Shown here: piece after piece, positions 34,351 to 49,247 of the stretch
How the letters are laid out: the number at the start of each line of letters is the position of its first letter
Position numbering within the stretch: position 1 is the stretch's first letter
From: Oreocharis arfaki
Lineage: Eukaryota > Chordata > Aves > Passeriformes > Paramythiidae
NCBI GenBank assembly: GCA_013398015.1
Contig: VZRR01011373.1
Span: forward strand, 1,044 to 65,043
Length of the DNA stretch: 64,000 nt
Reading direction: 5' to 3'
Position numbers and translations under genes: made by a program
Notes under the pieces: generated by a model
Told to the model about the DNA's origin: nothing
What the model saw: only the letters and a program-made list of their open reading frames with translations
The model's database searches: none

Positions 34351-37300
34351 GGGGTAGCTCATCCTGGGGCAGCTGGGTTTTACAGACACTTGAGGTGTTT
34401 TGGCCTCATGTGCTCCTGACATATCTCACGTGTAGAACAGTGATAATCCAGCAATGTCTGTGCAGTGCTGGGAGATAAGAGATCAGCATCAACCTTGCTC
34501 CATTACACAGGGAGAGTTATGTTTGTGATTAGAGAATGAACCTTGTTCCTCTTAGCTGAATAATTTATTTATTTCACACGGAAGAACAGCAGTAGCAAAG
34601 CAATCATCATTTTGTTTAAAAAACCCCTGGCTTATAGGCTGTGTTTACCATGAGAGTTTTCTCTAACCATTGCTGAAATGTTTTAAAACTTGCCATTTTA
34701 AGCTCTGCATAAATACCCATAGCTGATGTTCTGTGTGCCTGGGAAGGCAGAAGGGGTGACCTGATTACGTGTGTTCACAGATCTCTCTCTTCACATTCTT
34801 GCAGACAGAACAACAACATAACTTTCTTCTTTCAGGATAGTTAATGTTCTGGCCCAGAATTACAGCGCCAGATGTGTTGCCACAGAAACAATTTAAAGGG
34901 AGAAGGAATTGTGAACAAATTGTCTTTCTTGTGGAAAATGTCTGAGAGCCTCTCCTTGGTTTCCCTGTTTCTATCTCTGTGTGTGCACAGCAGAGAATAA
35001 GGGACAGTTTTGCTTTTGTTTCATACATCTGCTAGTGGTTTAAAATTCTCTATACAGGGCTGAAAATTGAAAAATATTCTATTATGGGCATGACTTATGT
35101 ACCTCAGAGACATTTTTTATTAAATCCCGATTCATTTTTAGAAACTTTTTTCCTTTAAAAATGTGCAGTGTGCTAGCTGATTTACTTACCTCCACTTGCA
35201 ACATACTTTGCAAACTATTTCCAGTCACAGTTGTTTTTGTGAAAGTAAGAAAACACTTGACTTTATAAAGTTATCCCAGATTTTGATGCTGAGAATTAGG
35301 ATCACATTCTCCTTACTACAGCTGACATGCTGATGAAAAGAGGGAATGTTTACAGGAAATATTTTGATTTAATCTTGCTTAGGAAGCCATAAAGTAGCCA
35401 AAGCCCTTGATTTTAGCTAGCATTTCTTTTTCTCAAAACAGTGGATCTATTCAACATCATCTTTTCTCAACTATTATGAAAATATTTGTCTGAACAAAAT
35501 GCAATGTGAATTACCTTAGTATGTCCTTTTCACTTTTTTGACCACAGCACAGCATCTTTTTCCCACAGTTTTGCAGTCTGTTTGGGGAGAGTAATGAGAG
35601 AAACATCCAGGAAGGTCCCAGCCCTGGCAGAATTTTTAAAAGGCCACAATCCACACATAAAGAGCTTTGTTTCCACAGTTCTTTGTCCCTCATGCATTTG
35701 GGAGGTCTTTGTCCCTGCACATTTTGAAATCCTGCTGGCTGTGGAACTGAAAGAGCCATAACTGGTTCATCTTAGCAAAAGCCAAGGTGAAGTTTGGGTC
35801 TCTCTGGGGTGATGGAAAGATTTTGCCATGTGCAGTTGCATGCACGCTGCTGCCCATGGTTTGGGAGGGAACGGACACACAGAGTTATCCTGAGAAACCT
35901 CCTGTCCTTATTTGTGTGTTTAGTATTTCCCTCTGTGAGATTTATGATTATTGAATCTGTTTTCTTATAGCCAGACTTTCAAATGCCCCTGAGCCAGGAA
36001 ATACACCATTTATTCCCTTTGTTACTAATTTTCATACAAATCTGAGATCTTCACTTTTCCTTTGATGAAAATTGTTTATAACAGAAATATATCCAGGTGT
36101 CCCCGGGTCAGGAGCAGTTGCTCATGCTTTTGAAAACAGTTTTCCCTTATTTCAAGTGTCCTGCCAGAGTTCTGGTTTGAGATCTCTGAGCTCTGGAGCT
36201 AGGCTGCATGCCATGTCCCACACTGGAGTTCTGGCAGCTTCACAGGCATCTACATCACCCAACAAGATCTGCCAGGCCGATAAGAAACTCATTTCTCTCT
36301 TGCATTCCTTCTTCAGGCACAGCTCCAGCCCTGGGTGTGGAAGGAATGCAGAGCTGGGCCTCGAGCTTGTGTCTGCTCAGGTTAGAAATGAACTTCCAGT
36401 GTGAAATGTGGCTCTGAATCTGCATCCCTGTTTCGCTGGGAGACCGCAGGTATTTGCATCCAGGTTTCTGGTCTGGGAGCTCTTCGGGGTGGAATCAGCC
36501 CTTGTGTTTACAAGCTGATCCAAAGGTGCCCTTAATTAGTTCACATCTCTCCTGTTTGATCCCATGAGAAGGTAGCTTGGTGTTTCCTTAGGCGGCAGAG
36601 CTTCCCCAGACAGACATTGTAAACTAGAAATATAGGTACTTGTAATTTCCTTAAAAACCTCCTTTGGGCCTGAAATGTCTTGTGCTTGGTTTCAATCCAG
36701 TATTGACTAAGACTGGAAAGTGTGAATAATGTCAGTTCAGCTGTATTTGAGTTATTCAAATGAATTTTAAAACTATGTACTTTCCACTTATATTTTTCCA
36801 TAATTCTCTGCTCTAACATAAGCTCTGTTTTATTATTGAAATTGCTACAGACTTGAAGAGGGAAATACCATGTTCCAATACTGGGCCTGAACAGATAAAC
36901 AGGGAGGCAATTCCAAGGCCTCAGTGTGCTTTAAAATCTGAATGATTGCTGCTTTAATGTTGGCATGAAGAGGTTTGTTCTTCTACTAATGCAGAAAAAA
37001 CACCAATAACCTTCAGTTTCCCCGTGCCCTGAATTTCTGAAACGTTTCCATTACGTAATTGAAATTTTACAGAAAGAGTTTAGAAGATTCCTCCAGATTA
37101 TAAGGAAGGATTTTGTTTGATGAGATCTGTAAAGTTAAAATAGTAGGCTGGGGTTCTCCAAAGGAATGGATATTCCAAATGCAGCTGTTTGAGCAGGCTT
37201 TGCAATCCAGGGCATGGATGTGGCTGAGGCTTGGTCTATGCTGAAAGGTCACTGGCTTTTCGAAAGTTTTGAAGGTAATTGGTTTGTAGCTAGTTAGTGA

Positions 37301-40300
37301 CCTGGGTTTTTACAATGGAAGACCAAAGAAGAGCAGTTACACTGGATGGATTGTGTGTGAAAATCCTCGGTTTGAGTCCGTCAGGAACACACAGAGTTGT
37401 GTGGCTTTGCTGTATGGATCCGTGTAACTGCACATTTCCTAGTGCTGTTAGTACGGCACCAGATGCCCTGACTGTATGGAAACCTGTGCACTGTCTGAAA
37501 TGGAGCCCCAGACACTGATCTGGAAGGTGATGCCCCCTCTGAAGAGCACAGAAATACTCCCTCAGTTAGGCACCACAGCCACCGAGACAATAGAGCTGTC
37601 CTTTGTGTCACTCTGCCGAGGTCACTGCAGCTCGTTCCTAATTCCACTGAGGCCGAGCTGTGCCTCTCCCTTTTTCTGAAGGGTTCACATGCCAATGTGT
37701 TGTGCAACAACGTAATTTGTTAACAAATAAAGAAGAATTTAAATAACCTTAGAAAATCAGTGGGGGCCATCCCAGCTGCCTGCAAGCAAACAGCAGAAGT
37801 GCAAAACATCTAAGTAGCAATGCAAAGTATCTCAAAATTGCTTGAGCTTGGGTTCTTCAAGAACAAAACCATAATTGTAAGGAGAGCATGCTCTGCAGGA
37901 GAAGGCTTTGGATGAGGACATACATCTTCTGGTAAGGTCTCCAATTCAGACATAATTTCTGTGCCGTTTTCTCCAGAGCTGTAGTAACACACAATGAATC
38001 TTTTCCCCATGTGTGTATGTACGAATTTGACTATGTTTAGTTTCATTTAAAGAAATAAGTGAGGATACTTTGACCTGTAATTGTCAAATTATGTTTACAA
38101 TACAGTAAAACTGTATCTTCTTGTGAAATATCTCTCCTGAGTAAGCCAAGCCATACAGAGAAAAACTCCACTTTTCTGTTAGAACATCGAATGCACTGCC
38201 TGCCCTTGCTGCTGTAATTGTGTCAGCCTGGCTTTAATCCTGGATCTGAATTAGTGCATTGCTGGAATCACTTGTCAATATGTTTTGTATCAGAATGGCC
38301 ATTTCTGGATTTTGAAGATCACCCAAGGGTGCCTTTCTGCCAGGAAGGTCTCTGCTCTGTGCATTCCCCACGGCAGCTCTGCAGAGGATCTCCAGCGGGA
38401 GGTCAGAAGATCGCTGTTCCATAGATGCTGAGTAAAACAGTCCAAGGTCTAAGAGAAACTCCTTGTGATGCTGAAAAATAGGAAACACTAAGCAGATGTG
38501 TTAGTTGCAGTAAAAGCTTTGGGTCCTCAGGGAACGAACAATTGGGTTCACAGTCTTTGAAGAAGTCTGAGACAGAGAGCTGATTGATTTTTTTTTTGTG
38601 CACAAAGCTGAAGTGCATTTTCATGAGTGACTCTTGCCGTGTTTGTTGATGGTATTCATAACATTTCAAGGGACCTTAAATTACATTAGCTTTTGGCCTA
38701 AATGTTGAAGTGGTTTGATCTCGACTGATCCTGCTGAGCAACTTCTGCTTAGCACTTCCAGTTGTGTCTGCCTTTTTTTCCCAGTGAGCAGCTCTCGTGT
38801 GCTTGGGCTGGGTGTTCTGGGGGGCCTGACGTTTCCAGGAATTTGTTATCTCTGGCAGAGGCCTGACCTGCTGTCAGTCATTGATAAGTGGGAAAGTAAA
38901 CATGTTGCTGATAGACAGCGCACCTCCAGTGGCTGAGCACTCGTCTGATTTCATTGCACACAGCGGTCCTCCAGAGAAAAATTCTTCTACCACTGATTAA
39001 TTTTAAAAATTTTCTTTACTGTATGATTTTGGCTATAGCTTATCTACTTATTGCTCCATTCTGATGCAGAGTTTTGTTCTTGTTTACAAAGTCACATCAG
39101 AGCCATCGCTTTCTAGTCTTGCTAGAAATACTTCTGAAATAAGTGTGGTGACTATTTAACTTTTAATGAATATGAAAAGGGAGTTTTCACATGACCAAAT
39201 AGATTCTTTCTATTTGCTGACTGTGAAATACTTGAATTAAATAGCAATAACAAAAACACAGGGCTGCAGAAAGGGAGTTTGTAGAGGCCAAGGCAGATCT
39301 CAGTTATTCTGGTGGATGGCACAACCACTCTCCTTTGGAGATGTGCTGCCAGAACTGGTTTTGTGAGCCCTCCCTGCCAGACTTGCAGGAAAACAGCTGC
39401 TTTAGAAAAACCACTTGAAGCAGTCCTTGCTAGGATGTCTTCTTTAGGCCGGAAGAGATCTAAGGGGCACTCCAGGAAGTAACAATCACTGTAGGTTTTG
39501 AAGTGTTTCCTGGGCAAGTGATGCCCAGAAGTCAGTACACAAGTTTGCCTCTTCTGGTTTTATAATTTTCCAGAGAGTATTGCTGTAGTTCTGTTTAGTC
39601 TTGAAACAATCCAAAGCTGTCTTCTAGGCAGGGCCAGACTGACAAAATGTGAATATCTGGTTTAAAAGTAAACGTAGTCCAGTTTAGACTGCCTTTTCCT
39701 CAGCTGCTCACTGCACCATTTGTGTCCTAATGCACATCAGTCTTTCAGCTGTTTCCAAAGCCATCTCCTTTTGAATGTTTAATACCTAAGAACCAATTAG
39801 TTCCATTTTGTTTTCTTTGGATAGTTTGCAATTAAACATTCTTTCAAGTGGGCTTTATTTAGCTAATTCCATCACAAAAATAAGCTCCAAGGGAATGAAG
39901 AGAAGTTCAAGCTAGCCAATGTTTATTTTTATTATTAATAATTTATATTATGGGAGTCCCCAGGGAAACTAGGGCCCCACTAAACCCAGTTTCCTCTGCA
40001 TGTAATGACTGTGTCTCACAAGACTTTATTCAGCAGAAGATTCCTTTTGGCTGCTGTGGCTCAGTGCAGGGGACCTGCTCCATGCTGCAGGGAAAGGACT
40101 GATGAAGAGCAGATAAAGACAAATCAAGAATCATTATTTTCAGGAAGCTTAAGCTAGGCACCAGAGGAAAAATCTGATGCATTTCTAAAAAAGAAAAAAA
40201 CCCCACACTTATGTATTTTTCCAGTTTGAGTGCCAAATCATGACCTCCAAGGTCTTGTTCATCATCTCTGAAGTGATGGTAATGCTCCCAGTGACTCTGG

Positions 40301-43300
40301 TGGGAACAAGACTGGGCAGAGAAGTGGTGGTCCTAAAAATCTTATCTCTTTCTGAGCAGAAGACTCTTTATATTTTAAAAACACACTGGTGGGCAAAGTT
40401 AGTTTAAAAAATATTCTTGTTTAGTCAGATTTCTATCAGAAGTTATGGTTTTCACAGCATCTGATCCTCAAGAATTGGTTTGCTTTGTGTTTTACACAAG
40501 TCTTGAGAGAAGTAATTTAGAGTTCCTTGCTGAATTCAAAGGTGGCACAGAGCCAGCCCCTGGGTTTCTGTCAGTGGGTTGAGCAGGGTTAGAGCAGCTC
40601 CCATCACCTGAGGGATCCTGCTCTCTGTGGGATCCCTGTGTGAGTTAAGGGGTAGAAGTGACCTTGGGATGGGCAGGGCTGTGGGGTGCAGGAGCCTTCA
40701 AGCAAGTGCAGCACGGCGAATTTTCCTGCTGGAGGAATTACCATCCTCCTCCCTTTCCCTTCTGTGGAAGCATCAGGCTTTGCAGCACTCTTTCCATAAT
40801 TCCAAAGGCAAGATCTAGACAGGAGTTTGCCTGACCATATTCCTGTCCTCATTAGTTCAGTTTAAAGGGGGTGAGACATCTGGTTCCAAGCACAGCTGTG
40901 TGGTTAGGATGGAGGGCTTTTTCTCTCCACAGAAAAATCACTAAATCTGGCCATTTAAGACACAGATTTTATAGGAGCTAGAGCTGGGCTGTGCAAAGTT
41001 CACCTCGTTAAAAACAAGCCCAAACCAAATAAAAGCAGAGAATAACAGCATAAAAAATGTGGGCCATGAATGTCAGAGCATGTGTGTTAGGAACTGGTAA
41101 GAAGTGAAGGGAAAAGTACAGATATACCCACATGCATTCAAAGTTCTTGGGTTTTTTCCACAAGTAAATATTTGGCTTTAAAGCATAAACCTTTTGTCCC
41201 CTTCTATTTCTCTCTTCTATGAAATTTTATATACTTTTCCTCTTTTTCCAGTGTTCTTTGGGATACTGATCCTAACTTAGCAACTTCATTATTTCTGTGG
41301 CACAAGATTATCTTGGTAACATTTATGGTTATAAACCATGGTTGCCATAGGAAATGGGCTGGATGGTTCAATTCTTAGTGAAGGCACAATTTTCCTGGCC
41401 AGACAGGTAAATGACCCAGTTTGTCCCACTTCAGAAGCACCAGGATGTTGTGATTCACAGAATTCAGTTTTTGAAGATAACAAATTACATCCCCCATGCT
41501 GTTGGACATCAGATTTCCCTCTTGCTGGGAGTTTGTCACCTGATTTGGTTAATACACCCTTCTCAGTGCAATAACCAAAGCATTTACCTGTCCATCCTGG
41601 TGGCTGCTATTGAGACTTAGCCTTGGGACTTCCCACAACCCTAAGGCTGAGATAAAGGGCCTTCCTTATGTCATAATTAACCTGGAGATGGCTCCTGCAT
41701 GAGAAGGCTGGCTGGAGACATGACCACACCTGATAAGTCTGTTTGTAACACACATTCAGGCATAGGTTGGGGAAAACAAGGAGAATGAGGTCCGTGTTAC
41801 AGAGGAATGGTCCTTGGGGTTCAGAATTAAGAAGGAGGAATCTCCCAAGGCCAGAACTGGTGGGATTCAGTGCCTTGCTGCCAGGCAAATTTTCCTTTGT
41901 CCCAAATGGAGGAGCCTGTTCATCACTTGTAAACTGCTCTCCCTCGCCTGCTTCTCCTCGTTAGGAGTGTGGGCTGCAGTGTCCTTGCAGTGAGGCTCAG
42001 TGCTCACTCCAGTTCTGCCAGCGCTGGAAGAGCTGCGGGTCAGGCCAGCCCGTGGAGCCTGCCACATTCCTGAATCCCTGATTCAGCCTTGCAAGTTTGT
42101 CAGCAAGCTGGAAATTGAAACCAGAGGAGCACAGCAAGGCCTGTGCTCGTAAATCAGCTGGCAACGGGTGAATTGTCCTGTGCCTCCCCCAGGAGGAGTG
42201 CCAGAGCCCATGGAGGAGCCCCCAGCACCTCGGAGAGCTGTGGCACAGGAACGTGGCCAAGGGCTGTGCCACGGGCTGGCAGAGGATGGAAATCACGGTT
42301 TGGTTATGGGCAATCACGGCGGCTCCTCTCAGTCCAACACTGCCAGAAGGCCACAGTGGGATTTACAGCCAGCTGTGATTCCAAGTGACACATTTCCACG
42401 AGGGAAAGGGCACAGGCCATGGGGTGATCCATGCTGAGCTCCCCCGGCGCTCGCTGGCAGCTGCTGCCGCTGGTGGGAGGCACCAAGTGGCCACGACATC
42501 ATGTCTTGGAAAATAATTGCCAGGTCATTAACTAGGTCAGGCCAACTTCTGCTGCCGGATTCTACTGGGAATCTGGAATAAGTGGCTGATTAATTTCCTC
42601 TGGATGTGCACACTGTCACTGAGAGCAGACCTTGGAGCTGCGTGCTGAGATGGAAAGTGATTGGAAATACAGGAGCATTTGGGGTGCAGGCTTGGAAAGC
42701 AGCTCAGCCTGGACTTGAAATTTGAGTCCTGTGTTCAAAGAATCCCCTAGAAATGGAGCCATCAGAGCTGACCTCCAGCACGGGACAAGCTGTCTGAGAG
42801 CACTGCCTATGATATTTGAATTCATTGCTGCCTAGGAAGCCTGGACTCCAGAATGCCATTTCCAGAAGCTGGCGTGATGCTATGGGAGGGCCTAATGAGT
42901 AAAGCAATAACTTGGGTCAAAGCTGTTTATCTGATTTTCTTGTAATGGCTTAGGAATGGCTAGGAGGAAAGTATGCAGTATTTAAATAGATATTCAAGAG
43001 TTAAATCTGCATAGATAAAATTTGCAACAGTACCAAAACTAGTTACACACTGAATTCCTGCCTTTCCAAATAAGGCAAGCTCTGAATATAATTCTAATTA
43101 AAAATCAATTGAAGTAGCTCCTAAGAGCTTAAAGTACCTATGAGAATGGGATTATATTCCTGAATCATTTGACATTTTCAAAATACGACCTGACAGATAC
43201 AAGTTCGGTGCAAAGTAAAGGGCCCATCTCATAATCTGAGTTAAACAGGCTTAGGTCAAGAAGTTCTGTGGAGCATGTGCAGCTACACAGGGGAGCAAAA

Positions 43301-46300
43301 GCTTCCATCTGCAGCAAAACTGTGATGTAATTGCTCATATTGCTCAATCTTAACCCAGCAGAAATGTCTGATGAATGGGTGGAAGCTGTTTGTGTCCCTT
43401 CTCTCCCTTTTCACAGATCTGTTTTACCAGATAAAAACCCAGTATCAAGCACACATTTCCCCTGTCTGTGTCTGCCGTGGCTTTTCCCTGGCTGTGGTGG
43501 GCAGTTCCAGCTCACCCATGCTGGCTTGAGACTCCAGCTTTACAGCAACGGCAGCCACAGGTCAGAGTCCCTGTGTTAGAGTGAATTACATCAAACCTGT
43601 TCAGGTTCTGCTGGGAATCCTTGTGCAGGGAGTTCTTGCCACAAACAGGATTTGTCTGAATGAAGGATCCCTGTTTGGGTGTGATGTTGCCTTAAAATAC
43701 CTGTTTTGAGATGTATTCTGAGATCAAGGGCATTGTGTGTCTCCCATTATTTTTCTTCTCTTGAAAATAGCCAGATAAATGTTTCTTAGCTCTGCCCATA
43801 ACTGTATAAATAGAATGTTTGTCAAACAACTGAACAAAACCGCTTAAAATGTAAGGGGTTTGAATGATAAATTCGGAATGTTTACGCAGCACAGTAGACA
43901 TTGCTACTGAGGTCAATGGTTTTCCTGAGGAATGCTGGAGAGCAAAGATTAAACACAGTGTGTATTTTCCCAGTGGATTCAGCCTGGGGCCGTGCCCAGA
44001 CGGTCACTTCACTCCTGCTTCACTCAGCCTTCATCACAGCCACCTTCAGGCTAGTGAGGGCTGAGTCAGGGCCTTATCACCTCTCATTCGTTTCATGGTC
44101 TGGATTCTTTACATGTCCAGCACTGCAAAGTAAGTGCCAAAGCCCAGACATTTCCACCTATTCCACAGTGCATTGAAATCACAAAAACTTCAGTGGTCCA
44201 GGCCTATACCAGCCCTGAGACTTTGTCCAAAATCTTTGACAGGATTGTAATACAGGGTGGCAATCTGATTTTTTTTCTTTATCAGTGTCATGAAAGACAA
44301 ATGCCATTGTCTGCTGCAAGTGTTTCTGGATACAACCCATCAGCAGCATTCAGAAGGGTCAGATAAATCCATTGTCCTTATCTTCTGAAATAAGCAAGAA
44401 GAAAAATAATTGTGGTTACATCAATGTGATGGTAGACAAACGCAGCCCAGTTTGCAGGGTCAGTCTTAAATTTAACTTACGCTAAAGATTTTTGGTGTAA
44501 TTATGTTGAGTTGTCTTTTCACCCATGAAGTGTTTGCAGTATGTATTTCTTTCAGTTAAAACCCTGATCCTGATGCAATTGTAGCAGCAAAACCATTCTG
44601 GTGGAATTTATAATAAATTCAGGCAAGCAGAATGAAAACCTAGCAGCTTTGACTGATGGGGGTTTTTTTTGAACAGCTGATGATGAGCTGGAATCATGGC
44701 TCATTCCTAAAGACCAGAGAGGCCTCTGAAGGCCCTAAATGTTCCTGTACTGAATCAGAGCTGGTTTTGGTTCTGCACAGTGAAAGCTGAGTTTCAGCAG
44801 AGGTGGTGCAGAACCAGTACAGACCAGTGGCACGTTTATTGGGCTGTCAGGAAGCGAATTCCATAAAGCCATGCTATGAAAGACGTAGATTCCAGGTGGC
44901 AACTCTGCAATAAACTTACGTGCTCTGCCGTGCACAAAACCACCAGGGGAGTCTCCTGATAGGCACAAATCTAAGCCCCAGATTTTAGCACGAAGGCTCC
45001 AGTCCCTCCAATAAACTGTTGGGTTTAGCAGATACTGAATTAAGTATTATGTTGTGATAATACAAAATGAAATCAACTCTGTTTGGTTCCCACAACTAGA
45101 AGATAAAATGGCTCTCTTGTCTTTCCAAGTAAAGTGAGTGTAATATTTATGAATAAAATTATGTGTAAAAATAACAAGGGTCTAAAAGTGTAAGGAGAAG
45201 GTTTGCACCAGGCAGTGGAAGGCAAATTGCCATGATCACATAATGCATCCACAACCACAAACGTGGCCCTCAGACACTGAGGTTATTAACAGCTGATGTC
45301 TGTCAGTATTTGTGTTTATTTTCTATAGTGGCAATAACGTGCTTGACTTCAGCCTGGCTTTTGCTGTGTCAGGCCAGTGAAGAGCAGGTAGTGCCCCTCT
45401 GGTGAGGCCTGGAGCCCTGTGCAGGCTGCCAAGGCCCACAAACAGCTGAGGGAAGCAGAAGCTGGTGCAGCTTTTGCAGAAACCCAACCAGGAGAAAGTG
45501 TCTCCTACCCACTGCCCGTTCACAGCTGGAACATTACAAACTCTAGGGAAACATGAATGCTTTCCTCTAGCAAGGGTTCACCAAGTGGACCTCTTGGAGA
45601 TGCTAACACGAAAACATGGCTACTAATTTAAAGCACAAAACACGAGCAGAAACATTTTGCAAGAAGTCAGTGAGTCACATTTTCCTCATAAAATTGTTGA
45701 AACCTTTGTGCCCAGAAACAATTAAAGATGTGAGTAGGGCTGGAAAAGTTTAGCCATAAACACAAACAGACACCATTAGTTTGTTTGTAGAAGGTGAAGG
45801 TCATTTGGCCTGAGGAGCATCCTCAGCCTCAGAGAGAGGGAGCAGAAGATGCAGTTTGTGTGTCCTCGCTGCTCAGAGGAGCCCCAGCGTGCCTGGACAC
45901 TTGGTCACACCAGAGCTGAAACACCAACAGCCTGTCATGGCAAACGGACCACTGAAACAGGGCCGAACAAACCTGCTCCCTTCATCTGGAAAACAATTCC
46001 TTTTTGCCTTAAAGGTACATTTCTGAGACCTGAAGTGTCAATTGTACAAATCACACGTATTAAAATGTTAGTCCCTGGCAGCTGGGAGGTGTGCCCAAGA
46101 CTCACAAGCTTTATACAACTTTGTCAAGACTCCATGGTTTTTCCAGTAGTTTGGTGTTCCAGGTGCCCCTTTATAGACTCCTTTATTTTGTCCTGCTGTT
46201 TTTACATATGCAGCCCCTGGCTTACAGAGGTGTTTGTGTTCTGTGCTTTTGGGGAAGAGTAAAGGAGAGGAAGTTCCTCTGCTCCCCTGTGTTTATGGGA

Positions 46301-49118
46301 TTTGGACACACTGGCCTGCACAGCAGAGGTTACAGGTTGGAAGGCAGATTTGAACTGAGCTTTGGCAGGGGTCCTTATCTGACTCATTTCTACCCCAAAG
46401 GGACGATAGAATTTGAGATGAGTCCAGATGCTTTTTCTCAGGGGCACTTGTAACGTAGCTCAGCACTTTTATACAGACACTCCAGCTAGCAAACCCTCTG
46501 TTTAAACAACTGCATTTATAAGTCTTTCTTACAAATAAAATGTTTTCTTGACATCCAATTTACGGTCTTCTGCTCAGAAGTGTGAAATGAGCCATAAGAT
46601 TTCTAGGTCACTACAAAAAATACATGTGCAAGTGTGTACCGAGAGCTACTGGCTTTGCTGGTATTATTTTGAACCAAAAAAGATAACCCCTTTAATGGTG
46701 CTTTATTTAAATTCTCTTCATTCTTAGGGAATTGGGAAGATGTGAGTTGCTTTTGAGAGGAGCAGTGCATTAGAGCAGAACAGGACAGGGTCAGCGGCCT
46801 CGGGGACAGAGCTTTGGGCAGTTACAGGAAGCAAATGACCCTGGAGGAGCTGAAATGCTTTTGGCTGTGCCCATGTGAGGGCCAAGGCATCTCTGGCTCC
46901 CACTGAATTGCCACAGTGCATCTCCTGGAAACCCAGAATTATATCGGATTTGTAAACACACGTGGTCAGGTCTAGGCAATTTGGGCAATTTAGTTCTTTT
47001 GCTAATTGAGTTTTGAGTACATTTCCCACACAGTCCTTCACATCAGTCCCACAGATTTTACTTCAGGAGTCTTCTCATCATTTTCCACTTCCTGTTCCCT
47101 GCCAAGGCAATGCCTGGTTCTGTTTGTTCCGTATCTATGTGCCCCAAAGGCTCTCAGTCTCATGTTAGGCAGGCTTTAGAGCAGCTGCTCTTGCACTTTC
47201 TTCCTCCCTTATACCCATGAACTGAGTTTCCCAGGTTAAAGAGCTGAAAAATAGATCCTGGGAATCTGGCTTAGCCTTGATGAGGGATGTGGTCAATAAC
47301 CACAAGGCTATTCCTTTTATTTCTTCCTTTAACAGCTTGTTATGCAATTACATTTTTCAGTAAGTTGCATGCTCTTTTCAGGCTAATGATCCTTTTGATG
47401 GGGTGACGGTTTGCAGACTTACAAACATCTGAAAACTAGAGGGAAGAATGGAAAATATTTTGAAACTTCAGCTGTGATATGACGCAAGTCCAAGGTCTGA
47501 TTAAGGGTGTTAAGGAGGATCTTTTCAAAGCAAGAGAATATAAGTGCTGTATGGTTTGATTAAGAGGTGGTGAAGAGGCACCTGAATTTTCCATGTGACA
47601 GATTTCTGTGGATGCTCCTGAGGCTGTGGAGTCACGTGAACTTTGCTCCTGTGAGCAGTGAAATACCTGGCCATGCTCAGCACCTCTCTGCACGCCGGAG
47701 AGCTCCCAAAGCAGGTGTCTGTTGGCTGGGATTTATCATTGTCACATCTTGTTCTACAGTGTTCTGCCTGTTTTTCCCAGGTGTATTCCTGAGCTTGGCA
47801 CAGCCCACAGAACAGGCAAGGAGGTGGGAGTTTAAACCTCAGCCCAGGGAATTGACTGAGTGGCTTCTCCTGATCAGGCAGGATGTCTGCAGGATCTCTG
47901 CTCCTGGAAATCCAGGACAGCTTTTGTTCCTGCTTTGGTAGGTGATGGTACCTAAAGCGTGGTCACTGGCAGTAATTCCCTGTGCTGGTAGACTGGCCCA
48001 GAATCAGCAAAATACTCTCAAATCCCCTTCCTCCTGGGAAGGGCATTGGACCATTCAGTTCTCTACAGGCAGCCTTTACAGGCAGGGAGGAGGCTGCTCT
48101 CCAAGTTAGTGGCAGAGCCAGGGAAAGAGTCTTACACTGACATTTCTGGGCTTGTAGTCTGACCAATGGTAGCCATGCTGAAGGGATAATGTCAGGCACA
48201 AGGGCTGAGTGCAGAGCTCCTTTCCAGCATCCCCTCTGATGGATTAAGAGTGTTCTTCAGAGCACATTCTGTAATGTGGGACAAAGTTCTGCATGGAGCA
48301 TTCAGAGCTCCTTCTTGGAGCTTGTACTTCTCTCTCCAAACACATCCTCCAGCTTTTTTTATACCCAGATTTACTCACTTGTGGTGTTTACATTACACCA
48401 GCTTGAGGGGGAAAGGGAGGGAATTTTTCTGTATATGAACTGTCTGGGTGATTTTCTACAGCTGCTTTGAAGGATATGTCTGTTACTTATATTGGGACTT
48501 GGATTCTGTAGACATATGGCAGAGAGCACAATTCTCCAAAAAGCAAAAGAGTTTGACTGATGGAAAACAAGAGAGCAATCCAAGAGAAGCCCTGCCAGAG
48601 GAGGAGCATGAACCTGAAATTTACTGTTGAAACCAGACTTCTGCCTTGGGCTTAAGCACCACACAGCCAATTCTACCATTGACTGCAGTGTGGCTCTGCA
48701 CAGATGCAAGGAGCTGCTTTTTGGACCTGACTAAGCGTGGGGTTTAAGTATTGTTCTGGCATCCACACTGATTTGGAAATACACAGGTTGGCCTGGACTC
48801 CTGAAGCACTGGGACAATTACAGGGTTTTTAAAAAGTCAGAAATGTAGAGAGCCTCTGAATGGCTTTTGCATAGTGGGTTTGTAAAATCAATCAGAAATT
48901 GAAGAGGGCATGAGAGATTTCATCTTAGACTATTCAATCCCTTATTAATTGTACTGTGGATGGCAGCACAGGAAACGTGAATTGCAGACGAGCCTTTTTT
49001 TCCAATTTATTCTGCTGTGTGTTGTTTTGACTTTCCACTTCCATGCAGCTCCCCACTTGCAGCAGCACGAGAACTGCCAAGAAGGTTTGGCCTCATCTGT
49101 TCTTGTGTTTTGTTCCAG
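34351..49118. other. RIPOR3: RIPOR3 upstream region / probable first intron
   Basis: About 14.8 kb with no recognisable protein-coding exon. If transcription starts near 31 kb, this is 5' intron sequence of RIPOR3. The frames present are short. One minus-strand frame at 44735-44968 contains WNSLP, a motif seen near the end of many LINE reverse transcriptases, but the match is too short to call. Confidence 0.5.
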
Positions 49119-49247
49119 GAGGCAGCAGACTCACTGACTGGGAGCCATGTCGGTCAAGCTCACGTTCGTGTCCCCCGGGGATGGGGGTGGGATCAGCAGG
49201 AGCTGCTCCTTCACTGGGTTCAGCACCGTGCAAAGCAGGAAACTGGC
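49119..49247 (+). CDS. RIPOR3: RIPOR3 first coding exon
   Basis: Acceptor TTTTGTTCCAG ends at 49118, followed by 28 bases of 5' UTR. The ATG is at 49147 (GGAGCCATGT, G at -3) and there are 101 coding bases ending CTG GC before GTAAGT. It encodes residues 1-33 and two bases of Ala34, with a Ser-rich SRSCSFTGFSTVQSRKLA stretch typical of RIPOR N-termini. Because it opens with an acceptor, at least one non-coding exon must lie upstream. Confidence 0.9.

Noticed and set aside
37355..37385. tRNA-like B-box word (GGTTTGAGTCC)
   Set aside because: The flanking bases do not form a five-pair T stem and no A box or acceptor stem is present.
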